A stretch of 64,000 nt of DNA from Corynebacterium guangdongense. Lineage in GTDB: Bacteria; Actinomycetota; Actinomycetes; Mycobacteriales; Mycobacteriaceae. The position numbers and the translations under genes were made by a program. The stretch spans positions 744,001 through 808,000 of the forward strand of contig NZ_CP047654.1 of the NCBI RefSeq assembly GCF_030408915.1, given 5' to 3'. Of this stretch, positions 17,922-27,306 are shown one piece after another; the stretch's first letter is position 1; every line of letters starts with the position of its first letter. The notes beneath the pieces are model-generated. The model ran no database searches. It had not been told where the DNA came from and worked only from the letters and a program-made list of their open reading frames with translations.

Positions 17922-17923
17922 GT

Positions 17924-18133
17924 TTACCGGCCACCGCCGATGACCTGGGCGTCCACGTAGGCCTCGAGGTCCTTCACGCGGTAGCGGGGTGATGAACCCT
18001 CCAGGAGGGCGACACGGGGACCACGGCCCTGAGACTTCCAGTTTCGCAAAGTCTTCGGACTGAGTCCGAGATATTCTGCGGCGGCGATGGTGTCGAGTAC
18101 GTACGGGTGGGCAGGTGGAAAATTGGCAGGCAT
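17924..18133 (-). CDS. Excisionase-like helix-turn-helix protein
   Basis: 69 residues with a MerR/AlpA-type winged helix: LDTIAAAEYLGLSPKTLRNW is the recognition helix-turn-helix, followed by the wing with PRYRVKDLEAYV. Such proteins are excisionases or small activators in integrative elements, binding near the attachment site to steer excision. AAAGGAG lies 6-7 nt before the ATG. First gene of the operon running into the helicase. It faces the integrase across a 1-kb noncoding tract with repeated CTGCCGAC boxes, which may be its targets. Confidence 0.85.
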   Translation of the reverse strand: MPANFPPAHPYVLDTIAAAEYLGLSPKTLRNWKSQGRGPRVALLEGSSPRYRVKDLEAYVDAQVIGGGR

Positions 18134-18503
18134 GGCCTGCTCCTTTCAAGGAGCTAAGTCACCTGCACTTTTCGCGTGGTCCCTGCCGGGGGTCGCCCAC
18201 CTGCTATCCCCGTCTTGTTTCCTCACAGGTCATGGCGGCGGGGACACGCTACCTGTGAGTTCAGACATCTCGGCTCAACCGGGACGGGTGTCTACTCCGC
18301 GATTCCGGTCGGGTGATCTGAACATCGTCATTCAGATGTCCCTAGTGTACCAAGAATGTCTCGCTGTCGCCTTTCAAATTCCGCCGGGCTAACTAGGCGT
18401 CCTTGTCACCGGGTCGCAGGCGTGTCCCGGGAACGCGCGACCGCACACAGTGCTTCACCCGCGGTGGGAGACGGAGGGCGGCCGGCGGACGCGCCGATGA
18501 GAA

Positions 18504-18798
18504 CTGCCGACTTGCCGATAGCACGCAGGGTTGTCGGCCGATCAGTCGGCGAGATTATTGACGCAGGTAGAGGTGGGTTTCCGGCCTTGATTCCACTCGA
18601 CCTGCCGACATGTCGGTATGGGCCAGAAAGTTTTCATAGAAGGGTTACCCTCCACGTCGGGGATGAGGTGGGGTGGAAGCGTCCGCGTGTTATTTTCTTC
18701 TTTTTATATCGACATATCGACAGGACAACACACTTACCTGCTTTGACCTGTGGAAATGGATCTGCCGACAACCTGCCGACGACTGTGATCGTGTCGGC
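18504..18798. repeat. Cluster of CTGCCGAC repeats (iteron or arm-site candidates)
   Basis: Exact CTGCCGAC occurs at 18504, 18602, 18762 and 18773 (the last two 11 bp apart), with variants TTGCCGAT at 18512 and inverted GTCGGC at 18533, 18545 and 18793. At 18605-18616 CCGACATGTCGG is a perfect palindrome. They lie in the otherwise empty 18134-19132 interval between xis-helicase and integrase. Candidate roles: replication iterons, Xis or integrase arm sites. Confidence 0.55.
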
Positions 18799-19110
18799 GG
18801 GACAGCGGCAGGGGGAGTGAAAGGCGTCTCTGACCTGAGTGAACAGACGTGTCGATAGGGTCTGTCGCCTCCCCTCGTGGGCCTATGATTGAACCAAGCC
18901 CCGCGCGCGCTGCAGTGGGGCCCTCCGCTGCCGACCGCGGCGCCGCATGGCCTCGCGCCATTGCGGCAATCCATGACCTTTTAAGATCGTACCTTTCCGG
19001 CCGGTGTCGACGGTCCGCCGGTGGGCCAGCTCCTTCCTGGTGTGGGGTGATCCCCCAACGCATTTCACCTGCACTACTGCGTGGGGCGGCTATATTTGTA
19101 CCTATACGCA

Positions 19111-19123
19111 AAGTGGACTTAAG
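19111..19123. repeat. 13-bp direct repeat, copy 1, before integrase
   Basis: AAGTGGACTTAAG ends just inside the integrase ribosome site; its first ten bases form an imperfect palindrome (AAGT-GG-ACTT). The same 13 bp recur right after the integrase stop at 20343. Confidence 0.7.
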
Positions 19124-19132
19124 GAGATCGCC

Positions 19133-20344
19133 ATGACCCGAGCGGCTGCGGCCCGAACGCGCCTCGAGCCCGGTGAATCATCCATTCAGCGTGTCAGTGA
19201 CACGATGGAGCGGGGCGACGACGGCCGCTACCGTGCCGCCTTCCGTGTGCGTTTGTGGGACGGAAGAATCAAGAAGGCGACGATCACAGCAGCCACCAAG
19301 GGGGAGTGGCGGGCTAAGGCGCAGCGACGTGTTGATGAGCTCTTGGCGTCCGGTCAGACCGCGTGGCGACGTGGAGATGACATCACGGCCTATATCGACG
19401 GGGTGAGTGCCCCGGCTATTGCTGCCGCTAATCTCCGTGACAATTCGCGTACGCGCTACACCGACGTGCTGGCTCACCTTAGGTCGCGGTTGGTCGGCTA
19501 CACCATTGCTGACGGGATACGCTTCCGGGTGCTCGAAGCCACGCTGAAGTCCGTGGCCGCGGACCATGGCAGGGAGACCGGACACCAGGCACGCACGGTT
19601 CTCAGCAAGTACGTGATCGATCAGTTGATCCGGGATGAGCTTGTCGACCACAACCCCCTCCGCGGGGTCCATATCGACCTGGGGTCGGTAAAGAAGACGA
19701 CGAAGCCGTCTGGTGCTGTTGCCCTCAGTCGCGGTAATTACGACAGCATTGTCGATCATCTACTGGAGCGTGATCTTGAGCAGCCTTTGCCGCCGGGTAA
19801 GGATCTGCGGGCGGCATCCATTGCCAAGCATGAGCGCGTAGTCGCGCTCACTCTGCTCCAGGCGGGCACTGGTTTGCGTATTTCCGAGGCGCTCTCGGCC
19901 ACGTGGGGAGATGTCGCTCTTACCGATGGCGAGGTGAGCCTGCATGTTTCCCCGGATCGGTCGAAGACCGGCCGCGCCAGGACGGTGCCTGTCCTTGATC
20001 CCCGTGTGGAGGCGTGGCTGCGGGGCCGTCATGCCGCTTTCGGCGCTCCTTCTCGTTATGTGATCGGTGGGCCCACCGGTATGGAGAAGCTTTGGCGGAC
20101 GGACAATGCCGTGAAGGCCGTGGCTGACTTATACAAGGACATGGCCGTGAAGGTCCATATCCCTGAGCTGAAGACCGTGCGCTCGCATGTGTGGCGTACG
20201 ACCCTGAACAACTTGACGGCAGGTCGTGTGCCCGAAGTGGTTAGAGCTGCCTTTTTCGGTCATGACGCCCAGGTCAACAGGTCGTCCTACACTGATCTGA
20301 CGGACGTTTCCCTTATGCGCGGTGCTCTCGGCGCGATGGACTAA
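19133..20344 (+). CDS. int: Tyrosine site-specific integrase
   Basis: Integrates and, with Xis, excises the element at the tRNA attachment site. 403 residues from ATG 19133, chosen because AAGGAG stands 6 nt upstream; longer frames reach to 19004 without a site. The N-terminal arm-binding and core-binding domains span about 1-190. The catalytic domain shows Arg in GTGLRISEALSATWGD (near 249), HVWRTTLNN (near 351), GHDAQVNRSSYTDL with the nucleophilic Tyr near 385. The stop codon lies about 130 bp before the tRNA fragment. Closest in style to actinophage and actinomycete integrative-element integrases. Confidence 0.95.
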   Translation: MTRAAAARTRLEPGESSIQRVSDTMERGDDGRYRAAFRVRLWDGRIKKATITAATKGEWRAKAQRRVDELLASGQTAWRRGDDITAYIDGVSAPAIAAANLRDNSRTRYTDVLAHLRSRLVGYTIADGIRFRVLEATLKSVAADHGRETGHQARTVLSKYVIDQLIRDELVDHNPLRGVHIDLGSVKKTTKPSGAVALSRGNYDSIVDHLLERDLEQPLPPGKDLRAASIAKHERVVALTLLQAGTGLRISEALSATWGDVALTDGEVSLHVSPDRSKTGRARTVPVLDPRVEAWLRGRHAAFGAPSRYVIGGPTGMEKLWRTDNAVKAVADLYKDMAVKVHIPELKTVRSHVWRTTLNNLTAGRVPEVVRAAFFGHDAQVNRSSYTDLTDVSLMRGALGAMD

Positions 20345-20368
20345 GTGGACTTAAGAATGGACTCAAGG
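20343..20368. repeat. 13-bp direct repeat, copy 2, plus a degenerate copy
   Basis: AAGTGGACTTAAG at 20343-20355 overlaps the integrase stop; a variant AATGGACTCAAG follows at 20357-20368. With the copy at 19111 these look like integrase arm-type binding sites or operators. Confidence 0.65.
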
Positions 20369-20471
20369 GGCGGGATAGCGGGTTATCTGGCGGGAAGTTA
20401 GGGGTACAGTTATCGCCCTAAACTGCCACTTTAGCTGGGGTAACGGCAGGTAGCGACTGATAGTGCGCCAG

Positions 20472-20511
20472 ACCCCAGAGGTCGTAGGTTCGAATCCTGC
20501 CCCCGCTACCA
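20472..20511 (+). other. tRNA 3' fragment: attachment site at element's right end
   Basis: A variable loop (AGGTC), a perfect T-arm (GTAGG-TTCGAAT-CCTGC), acceptor strand CCCCGCT and encoded ACCA end at 20511. Upstream sequence gives no matching D-arm, anticodon stem or AGCGGGG acceptor strand, so this is not a full tRNA. It is the duplicated 3' end expected when an element enters a tRNA gene; the intact tRNA should be at the unseen left end. Amino-acid identity cannot be told. Confidence 0.8.
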
Positions 20512-20521
20512 ACTTCTTCAG

Positions 20522-20549
20522 TGAAGGCCCCTCTCCGGAGGGGCCTTCA
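20522..20549 (+). terminator. Terminator of the original tRNA gene
   Basis: TGAAGGCCCCTC (20522-20533) pairs perfectly with GAGGGGCCTTCA (20538-20549), followed by TTCGTTT. It begins 11 bp after the tRNA end. Confidence 0.8.
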
Positions 20550-20777
20550 TTCGTTTCCTGCTCCGCTCGGGACGGCGCCGGGTGGCGCCAGCGTGTCCGC
20601 CGGGACCGGGCGGGGGATTCTTCCTGGCCCGCTACTTCAGGCGCCGCTGCAAAATGTAAGGAATTTCACTAAGATGATGGGCAAGACATCAGAATGGGCT
20701 GGGAACTTCTGGTAGCTCGCGGCCCCGACATTCGAGGGCCGCCCGATTTTCGGGTCGGCCTCGGGAAGGAAGCAATC

Positions 20778-20999
20778 ATGTCCGGTTCACGCAGAGTCCT
20801 TGTCGCCCTTGCCGCCATCGCTGTTCTGCTCGGCATCTTCGCCGCCGCCAACAACTTCATCGAGGATCAGGTCGGCTGGAACACCACCTTCACTGTTCTG
20901 CAGACCATCCTCGTCGCCGCTCTGATGGTCATCGTCGCGCGCGACGGTACCGAGGAGCCGGACGCCGTCAAGGTGAGGGGCGAAGAGGTCAGGGTCTAG
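20778..20999 (+). CDS. Small two-helix membrane protein
   Basis: 73 residues: VLVALAAIAVLLGIFAAANN and FTVLQTILVAALMVIVARDG are membrane helices separated by an acidic/aromatic turn, with a charged C-terminal tail (GTEEPDAVKVRGEEVRV). GGAAGGA lies 7 nt before the ATG. It is the first core gene to the right of the integrated element. Function unknown. Confidence 0.75.
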   Translation: MSGSRRVLVALAAIAVLLGIFAAANNFIEDQVGWNTTFTVLQTILVAALMVIVARDGTEEPDAVKVRGEEVRV

Positions 21000-21098
21000 G
21001 CGAGAGGTTCCGCGGCGGGGCAGGATAGCCGGTGCACTGGCCGGCCATGGTCGGCGATGCCCCATCCTCACGCGGAACCGCCTCGGAAGAAGGGAAAC

Positions 21099-21131
21099 AC
21101 GGGCCCGTCGACGCATTGTCGGCGGGCCCGT
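21099..21131 (+). terminator. Terminator after small membrane protein
   Basis: ACGGGCCCGTCGAC (21099-21112) pairs with GTCGGCGGGCCCGT (21118-21131), one mismatch, followed by CTTTG. The stretch 21000-21339 holds nothing else I can support. Confidence 0.75.
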
Positions 21132-21339
21132 CTTTGCCCCTCCGTACGGGTCCCTGGAGGGGATTGGTGGCCGAGGCACCCCCCCAACAAGCGTCAATCT
21201 CGTCGCTTTCGGCACGTTGCGTCACACAAACACTGGGGCAGTGGCATGATTCTAGGGTTGGCGGCGCGTGTTCATTGCGGGGTCCGCCTCAGTGTTTGAT
21301 GACATTCGACGACGATGTGAAAGCGATGTGCCACGTCTG

Positions 21340-22563
21340 ATGGTTTCTCTTCGACGGCTCCGGAAGTATCTGGTGGGCGGTGTCTTCCTCGCGGCGGTTT
21401 CCCTGGGCGGCGCCGCCACCGCCAACGCTCAGGAAGCGACGGGGGAGAGCGCGGAAGCGTCCTCGACCGGGATCGACGCCGCCACCGAGATCCATGAGCA
21501 GGCCCGGCACCAGGCCGACCAGCTGCTCGACGGTGTCCTGTCGACGGCGCCGGCTCTCCCCGAAATCGATTCCGCCGCCTTCATCGACGATGCGCGTTCC
21601 CAGCTGGCGGTGGCGGGGGTGCAGGTCCCGGGGGTCGATGAGTCGCTGACCGACTCGATCGACCGGGCGCTCGTCGACGCCGTGCCGGTGCTGACGACCC
21701 CGGAGCAGGCCGTCCCCGAGGCGCCGGCGGCCGAGCTGCCGGCCCCGGCGCCGGAGACCGAGCGTGCCCTCGCCTCGGACCCGAACTACCGCTGGCGCGA
21801 CGACCTCGCGTCCAAGGCGCTGGCGGGCAAGCCGACCGCGGATCACGTCCTGCACCGGGTACCGGGATCGCAGTTCGACGCGCCGCGCATCCCGGACGAG
21901 TCCAACTTCGCGGCCTCCCGCGGAAACTCCCTGTACGGGCCGGGCACGCCCCTCTACGTCGGTGAGGACACCATGTGCACGCTGGCCGTCGCAGGCACCG
22001 ACGCCGCCGGCCGCAAGGTCGGCATCACGGCCGGGCACTGCGGGGTGCCCGGCGAGCCCGTCTACTCCGCCGATTCCTGGCAGGTCGGCCCCTCGGGCAC
22101 GGTCGTGGAGACCAACGGCTACTACGACTATGCGCTCATCGAACTCGGCTCCAACGCTGAGCTGACCCGCTCCTACAACGGGGTCACCGTCGACGAGCTC
22201 GGTGGGGGAGTGCGCCAGGGTGAGACCGTGTGCAAGCAGGGCGTGGCCACCGGCGCCGACTGTGCGGTGACCTGGGCCAGCAACCCGGAGGTGCAGATCA
22301 CCCAGCTGTGCGCCATGAACGGCGACTCGGGCGCCCCGGTGTTCACGGGCACCCGGCTCGTCGGCTTCGTCTCCGGCGGCGCCATCCCGATCCCGGGGGC
22401 GCAGTTCCTCTCCTGCCGCACCCCGCTGCAGGGCCCGGTCCACGCGCCGACGACGTCCATCGACATCGGCGCAGTGCTCGCGGACCTCGATGCCCGCGGC
22501 GGCGTCGGGGCGGGCTTCACCCTCCCGCCGGCCCGTCCCGTCGATGACAACTCCGGCCGCTAG
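21340..22563 (+). CDS. Secreted chymotrypsin-like serine protease (S1 family)
   Basis: 407 residues. The signal peptide (LVGGVFLAAVSLGGAATANA) is followed by an Ala/Glu/Pro-rich prodomain of about 150 residues, then the protease. Catalytic triad: His233 in ITAGHCGV, Asp263 in YYDYALIEL, Ser330 in NGDSGAPVF. Four Cys near the active site suggest two disulfides. The protease core resembles streptogrisin-like S1 enzymes of corynebacteria. ATG 21340 gives a proper signal peptide; starts further upstream push the signal inside, and none has a good ribosome site. No membrane anchor or sortase motif, so release to the medium is expected. Substrate unknown. Confidence 0.88.
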   Translation: MVSLRRLRKYLVGGVFLAAVSLGGAATANAQEATGESAEASSTGIDAATEIHEQARHQADQLLDGVLSTAPALPEIDSAAFIDDARSQLAVAGVQVPGVDESLTDSIDRALVDAVPVLTTPEQAVPEAPAAELPAPAPETERALASDPNYRWRDDLASKALAGKPTADHVLHRVPGSQFDAPRIPDESNFAASRGNSLYGPGTPLYVGEDTMCTLAVAGTDAAGRKVGITAGHCGVPGEPVYSADSWQVGPSGTVVETNGYYDYALIELGSNAELTRSYNGVTVDELGGGVRQGETVCKQGVATGADCAVTWASNPEVQITQLCAMNGDSGAPVFTGTRLVGFVSGGAIPIPGAQFLSCRTPLQGPVHAPTTSIDIGAVLADLDARGGVGAGFTLPPARPVDDNSGR

Positions 22564-22570
22564 GAAAACG

Positions 22571-22606
22571 ACGAACGTCCCGCAGGAGCACCTGCGGGAC
22601 GTTCGT
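22571..22606. terminator. Bidirectional terminator
   Basis: ACGAACGTCCCGCAGG (22571-22586) and its exact complement (22591-22606), loop AGCA. It separates the convergent protease and hisN genes and can serve both. Confidence 0.85.
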
Positions 22607-22618
22607 GGTTTCCGGGGA

Positions 22619-23401
22619 CTACTTCAGGGCGGCCAGGACGGCGTCGTGAAGCTTGCCGTTGGTGGCGATCGCATCGCCGCCGGCGGGGCCGGGCTCACCG
22701 GCCAGGGAGGTGAAGGTGCCGCCGGCCTCGGTGACCAGGCAGGCCACGGCGGCCAGATCCCACAGGGAGACCTCCGGCTCGGCGGCGACGTCGACCGCGC
22801 CCTCGGCGACGAGGCAGTAGGAGAAGAAGTCGCCGAAGCCGCGCTGGCGCCAGGCGGATTCGAGCAGGCCGGTGAACTTCTCTCCCAGGCCGCGCTCAAT
22901 CCACCCGGTGAGGGAGGAGAAGGAGATGGAGGAGTCGGCGACCTCGGAGACCTCGGAGACGCTCAGGCGCTTCGGGGAGCCGCCCGCGACGGTGCGCCAG
23001 GCGCCGGACTCCTTGGCGGCGTACCAGCGGCGGCCGAGCGCCGGGGCGGAGACGACGCCGACGACGGGCTCGCCGTCATCGAGCAGGGCGATGAGCGTGG
23101 CCCACACCGGCACGCCGCGGACGAAGTTCTTGGTGCCGTCGATCGGGTCGACGATCCACTGGCGGCCCTGGGTGACGGCGGTGCCGCCGAACTCCTCGCC
23201 GAGGATGGAATCACCCGGCCGGGCCTTGTCGAGGTGCTCACGCACGAGTTGCTCGGCCGCGGTGTCGGCGTCGGAGACGGGGGTCATGTCCGGCTTGGAT
23301 TCGACGGACAGGTCGGTTGCCTCGAAGCGGTCCAGGGTGATCTGGTCGGCGGCCTCGGCGATCTCGAGGGCCAGAGCTAGGTCATCGGCGTAATTACTCA
23401 T
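22619..23401 (-). CDS. hisN: Histidinol-phosphatase, inositol-monophosphatase fold
   Basis: Removes phosphate from L-histidinol phosphate, the penultimate step of histidine synthesis in corynebacteria, which use this IMPase-type enzyme. 260 residues. Metal-binding motifs are ILGEEFGG (near 66) and [12 protein letters not shown] (80-91), and the C-terminal [17 protein letters not shown] gives the third metal ligand. ATG 23401 is preferred over 23410 because AGGA is correctly spaced. It follows a paralogue with a 31-nt gap, forming a two-gene operon. Assignment to hisN rather than a general inositol phosphatase rests on known corynebacterial gene order next to prfB and on sequence character. 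Confidence 0.85.
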   Translation of the reverse strand: MSNYADDLALALEIAEAADQITLDRFEATDLSVESKPDMTPVSDADTAAEQLVREHLDKARPGDSILGEEFGGTAVTQGRQWIVDPIDGTKNFVRGVPVWATLIALLDDGEPVVGVVSAPALGRRWYAAKESGAWRTVAGGSPKRLSVSEVSEVADSSISFSSLTGWIERGLGEKFTGLLESAWRQRGFGDFFSYCLVAEGAVDVAAEPEVSLWDLAAVACLVTEAGGTFTSLAGEPGPAGGDAIATNGKLHDAVLAALK

Positions 23402-23432
23402 GTGGCTCATCCTATTGTGTTTGTCCGGCGTA

Positions 23433-24257
23433 TCACCGCTGACCCATGAACCCGGCGATTTCCTCGACGACGGCGGCGTTGCCGGCCACGCACCAGACCA
23501 CGCCGCCGGACTCGACCTTGCGGGTGACGCCGCCGACGCCCTCGACGAGCGCCTTGCCCGGCAGCCAGTCCCAGTCGGCCACGGAGTGCTGGGTCCAGGC
23601 ACCCAGCTGACCGGCGGCCACGCCGGCCAGATCGACCGAGCCGGCGCCGAACATCCGCACCGCGGCGAAGCGGCTGGCGGTGTTGTGCCAGGCGGTGCGC
23701 ACGGCCTCGTCGAGCATCCACTGCGGGTGCAGGTAGGTGCCGATCGAGACCTCGGCGGCGGTCGCCTCATCCAGACGCGGCAACGGCCGACCGTTGACCG
23801 TGGACGCGATCTCGGGGCCGCCGAACCAGGTGTGGCCGGGCACCGGGCGGTGGACGGCACCGAAAACCAGCCGCGTCGGGTCCTGCGGCTCGCCCTCGAC
23901 CAGGGCGAGCGCGGAGCACCAGTAGTCCGAACCCGCGGTGAAGTTGTAGGTGCCGTCGACCGGGTCGATGACCCAGGTCTGGCCGCTTGTCGACGCCCGC
24001 TGCGCCCCCTCCTCGCCCAGCACACCGTCGGTGGGGCGCAGGGCCTGGAGAACGTCTGCGACGAAGGCCTCCGCGGCCCGGTCGGCGTCGGTGACGACGT
24101 CGGAGACGGAGGTCTTGAAGTCGGTGGCCACACCCGCGGCGCGCATCCGGGCCGCCAGGCCGCCGGCCTCGGTGACGAGCGCCTGCCCCAGGGTGGCGTC
24201 GTCGGAGTGGGCGTGGGCGCGGGTGAAATCCTCGACAAGGTGGGTCACATCAGTCAT
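23433..24257 (-). CDS. Inositol-monophosphatase family protein
   Basis: 274 residues with the metal-binding signature GVLGEEGAQ (near 80) and [13 protein letters not shown] (near 95), and the C-terminal [16 protein letters not shown]. Paralogue of the adjacent hisN; the family hydrolyses inositol-1-phosphate or related sugar phosphates. Corynebacteria keep an impA-like gene at this position. Start ATG 24257; an in-frame ATG at 24266 is possible. It is divergent from prfB with about 60 bp between the two starts. Exact substrate not determinable from sequence. Confidence 0.83.
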   Translation of the reverse strand: MTDVTHLVEDFTRAHAHSDDATLGQALVTEAGGLAARMRAAGVATDFKTSVSDVVTDADRAAEAFVADVLQALRPTDGVLGEEGAQRASTSGQTWVIDPVDGTYNFTAGSDYWCSALALVEGEPQDPTRLVFGAVHRPVPGHTWFGGPEIASTVNGRPLPRLDEATAAEVSIGTYLHPQWMLDEAVRTAWHNTASRFAAVRMFGAGSVDLAGVAAGQLGAWTQHSVADWDWLPGKALVEGVGGVTRKVESGGVVWCVAGNAAVVEEIAGFMGQR

Positions 24258-24318
24258 GGGCACCATTGTGCCCCACCGGTGCGGGTCCCACGTGGCGGGG
24301 CGGGTAGCATCGGGTGCC

Positions 24319-25422
24319 ATGCGACCGGAAATCACTGCTGACATTGAGAGCCTGGACACCACCCTCACGACCGTGGAGAAGGTCCTGGATCTCGACGAGC
24401 TCGACTCCCGCGCCCGGGAACTCGAGCAGCAGGCGGCGGACCCGGGACTGTGGGACAATCCGGATCACGCCCAGCAGGTCACCACGGCCTTGTCGACCGT
24501 TCAGGCGAAGCTGCGCAAGGTCCGCGACCTGCGCACCCGCCTCGACGATCTGCCGGTGATGTACGAGCTGGCCGAGGAGGAGGGCGACGCCTCCATCGCC
24601 GACGATGAGCTGGCCCAGCTGCGCACCGCCATCGAATCCCTCGAGGTCACCACCATGCTCTCGGGTCCCTACGACGAGCGCGAGGCCGTCATCAACGTCC
24701 GTTCCGGCGCCGGCGGCGTCGACGCCGCGGACTGGGCCGAGATGCTCGTGCGAATGTACACCCGCTGGGCGGAGAAGCACGGCCACCGGGTCGACATGTT
24801 CGACACCTCCTACGCCGAGGAGGCGGGCATCAAGTCCGCCACCTTCGCCATCCGTGGCGAGTACATGTACGGCACCCTCTCGGTCGAGCAGGGCGCGCAC
24901 CGCCTCGTGCGTATCTCTCCCTTCGACAACCAGAACCGTCGCCAGACCTCCTTCGCCGAGGTCGAGGTGCTGCCCGTCGTCGAGACCACCGACCACATCG
25001 ACGTGCCTGACAGCGACATCCGCGTCGACGTCTACCGATCCTCAGGGCCCGGCGGCCAGTCCGTCAACACCACCGACTCCGCGGTGCGCATCACGCACCT
25101 GCCGACCGGCATCGTCGTGACCTGCCAGAACGAGAAGTCCCAGATCCAGAACAAGGCATCGGCCATGGCCGTGCTCCAGTCGAAGCTGCTGGAGAAGAAG
25201 CACCAGGAGGAGCGCGCCGAGATGGACGCCCTGGGCGCCGGCGGCAACGCCTCCTGGGGCAACCAGATGCGCAACTACGTCCTGCACCCGTACCAGATGG
25301 TCAAGGACCTGCGCACCGGTTATGAAGTCAACGACCCGAGCAAGGTCCTCGACGGCGACATCGACGCCTTCCTCGAGGCCGGTATCCGCTGGCGCATGAG
25401 CCAGGAGGGCGCCGAGGGGTAG
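24319..25422 (+). CDS. prfB: Peptide chain release factor 2
   Basis: Reads UGA and UAA and triggers peptide release. 367 residues with all landmarks: the anticodon-like tripeptide SPF (in RISPFDNQN), and the catalytic GGQ ([10 protein letters not shown]). The frame is continuous, so there is no programmed +1 frameshift of the E. coli kind, as expected in Actinobacteria. The -10-like TAGCAT (24305-24310) lies 8 nt before the ATG and no Shine-Dalgarno is visible, pointing to a leaderless mRNA. Followed after about 90 bp by ftsE. Confidence 0.96.
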   Translation: MRPEITADIESLDTTLTTVEKVLDLDELDSRARELEQQAADPGLWDNPDHAQQVTTALSTVQAKLRKVRDLRTRLDDLPVMYELAEEEGDASIADDELAQLRTAIESLEVTTMLSGPYDEREAVINVRSGAGGVDAADWAEMLVRMYTRWAEKHGHRVDMFDTSYAEEAGIKSATFAIRGEYMYGTLSVEQGAHRLVRISPFDNQNRRQTSFAEVEVLPVVETTDHIDVPDSDIRVDVYRSSGPGGQSVNTTDSAVRITHLPTGIVVTCQNEKSQIQNKASAMAVLQSKLLEKKHQEERAEMDALGAGGNASWGNQMRNYVLHPYQMVKDLRTGYEVNDPSKVLDGDIDAFLEAGIRWRMSQEGAEG

Positions 25423-25509
25423 TGGGCTCCTGCCAAGTGGGCTGGGCGCGTCGTAAAGCTTGCTGAACTCCCGTCACGTGGTTCACGGCTGTCCCAGGGA
25501 GGCGCTATT

Positions 25510-26211
<702 letters not shown>

Positions 26212-26229
26212 GGACAAGGAGGAGAAGAC

Positions 26230-27135
26230 ATGAACAACATCAGCTACGTCCTCCGCGAGGGATTCGCCGGGCTCGGACGCAACATCACCATGACCGTCGC
26301 CCTGATCATCACCACGGCGATCTCGCTCGCGCTGCTCGGCACGGGTGTGCTGGTGAGCAAGATGACCGCGGACACCAAGGACATCTACCTCGACCGTGTC
26401 GAGGTCATGGTCCAGCTCAACGAGGAGATCTCCGCCGGCGACGCGGACTGCTCGCAACCGGCCTGCCTCGAGGTCCGCGACACCCTGCAGGCGCAGGAGG
26501 GCGTGGAGTCGGTGACCTTCCGCTCCCGGGAGCAGTCCTACCAGCGTTTCGTCGAGGTCTTCGGGGAGACCGACCCGCTGCTGGTCCAGGAGACCAGCCC
26601 GGACGCCCTGCCGGCCGCCCTCCATGTTCGCCTCGAGGACCCGACGGATCCCTCCCCGCTGCAGGCGGTCGCCGACCTGCCGCAGGTCGACCGAATCATC
26701 GACCAGACCGAGGACGTGCGCGGCGCGACCAGCAACCTGGACGCCATTCGCAACGCCACGTTCATCCTCGCCGTCATCCAGGCGGTCGCGGCGATCTTCC
26801 TCATCGTCAACATGGTTCAGATCTCTGCCTTCCAACGCCGCGACCAGGTCTCGCTCATGCGTCTGGTCGGCGCCTCACGCTGGTTCACCCAGGCCCCCTT
26901 CGTCATCGAGGCGACGGTGGCCACACTCATCGGCGCGGTCGTCGCCGTGGGCGGGATGCTGCTGGGCAAGAACTACGTCATCGACCCGGCCCTGGCGGGG
27001 CTGGTCCGTTCGCAGCTGATCGCGCCGATCACCGGCGCTGACATCTGGGCGGTGATGCCGCGGATCGGCCTCGGCGGAGTGCTGTTCGCCGGACTCGCCG
27101 CCTATGTCACGCTGCGTGCGTACGTGCGCAAGTAG
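26230..27135 (+). CDS. ftsX: Cell division membrane protein FtsX
   Basis: Membrane partner of FtsE. 301 residues with one helix near the N-terminus (ITMTVALIITTAISLALLG), a large external domain (about 45-165, with a probable disulfide DCSQPAC), and three C-terminal helices (for example FILAVIQAVAAIFLIVNMVQ). AAGGAGGAG precedes the ATG. The C-terminal SLMRLVGASRWFTQAPF is the conserved cytoplasmic coupling segment. Typical size and topology. Confidence 0.96.
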   Translation: MNNISYVLREGFAGLGRNITMTVALIITTAISLALLGTGVLVSKMTADTKDIYLDRVEVMVQLNEEISAGDADCSQPACLEVRDTLQAQEGVESVTFRSREQSYQRFVEVFGETDPLLVQETSPDALPAALHVRLEDPTDPSPLQAVADLPQVDRIIDQTEDVRGATSNLDAIRNATFILAVIQAVAAIFLIVNMVQISAFQRRDQVSLMRLVGASRWFTQAPFVIEATVATLIGAVVAVGGMLLGKNYVIDPALAGLVRSQLIAPITGADIWAVMPRIGLGGVLFAGLAAYVTLRAYVRK

Positions 27136-27165
27136 TCGCCCCGGCCCGCTTCCCCTCCGCTCCCG

Positions 27166-27197
27166 GCCTGCCCGTGCAGGCAGGGAGCGACTTTTCC
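27166..27197 (+). terminator. Terminator after ftsX
   Basis: CCTGCC (27167-27172) pairs with GGCAGG (27179-27184) inside a wider CTCCC/GGGAG frame, followed by a short CTTTTCC. Confidence 0.5.
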
Positions 27198-27306
27198 TGC
27201 TCCCGGGTGTGACGTGCCCCTCGCCAGTGGCGGTGGAGAAAGCCCGGCCACTTCGGGCATAATTGAGATGATCATTTGAGTCGGTTGTCAGAGAGGACCC
27301 TTCCCC

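Noticed and set aside
18356..18820. 154-residue ORF between xis and int
   Set aside because: No ribosome site, unlikely composition and it runs through the CTGCCGAC repeats.
20463..20672. 69-residue ORF beginning in the tRNA fragment (contains VVGSNPAPATN)
   Set aside because: Classic false ORF made by translating a tRNA 3' end.
24319..24420. Programmed frameshift in prfB
   Set aside because: The reading frame is continuous from ATG to stop, with no internal in-frame UGA.
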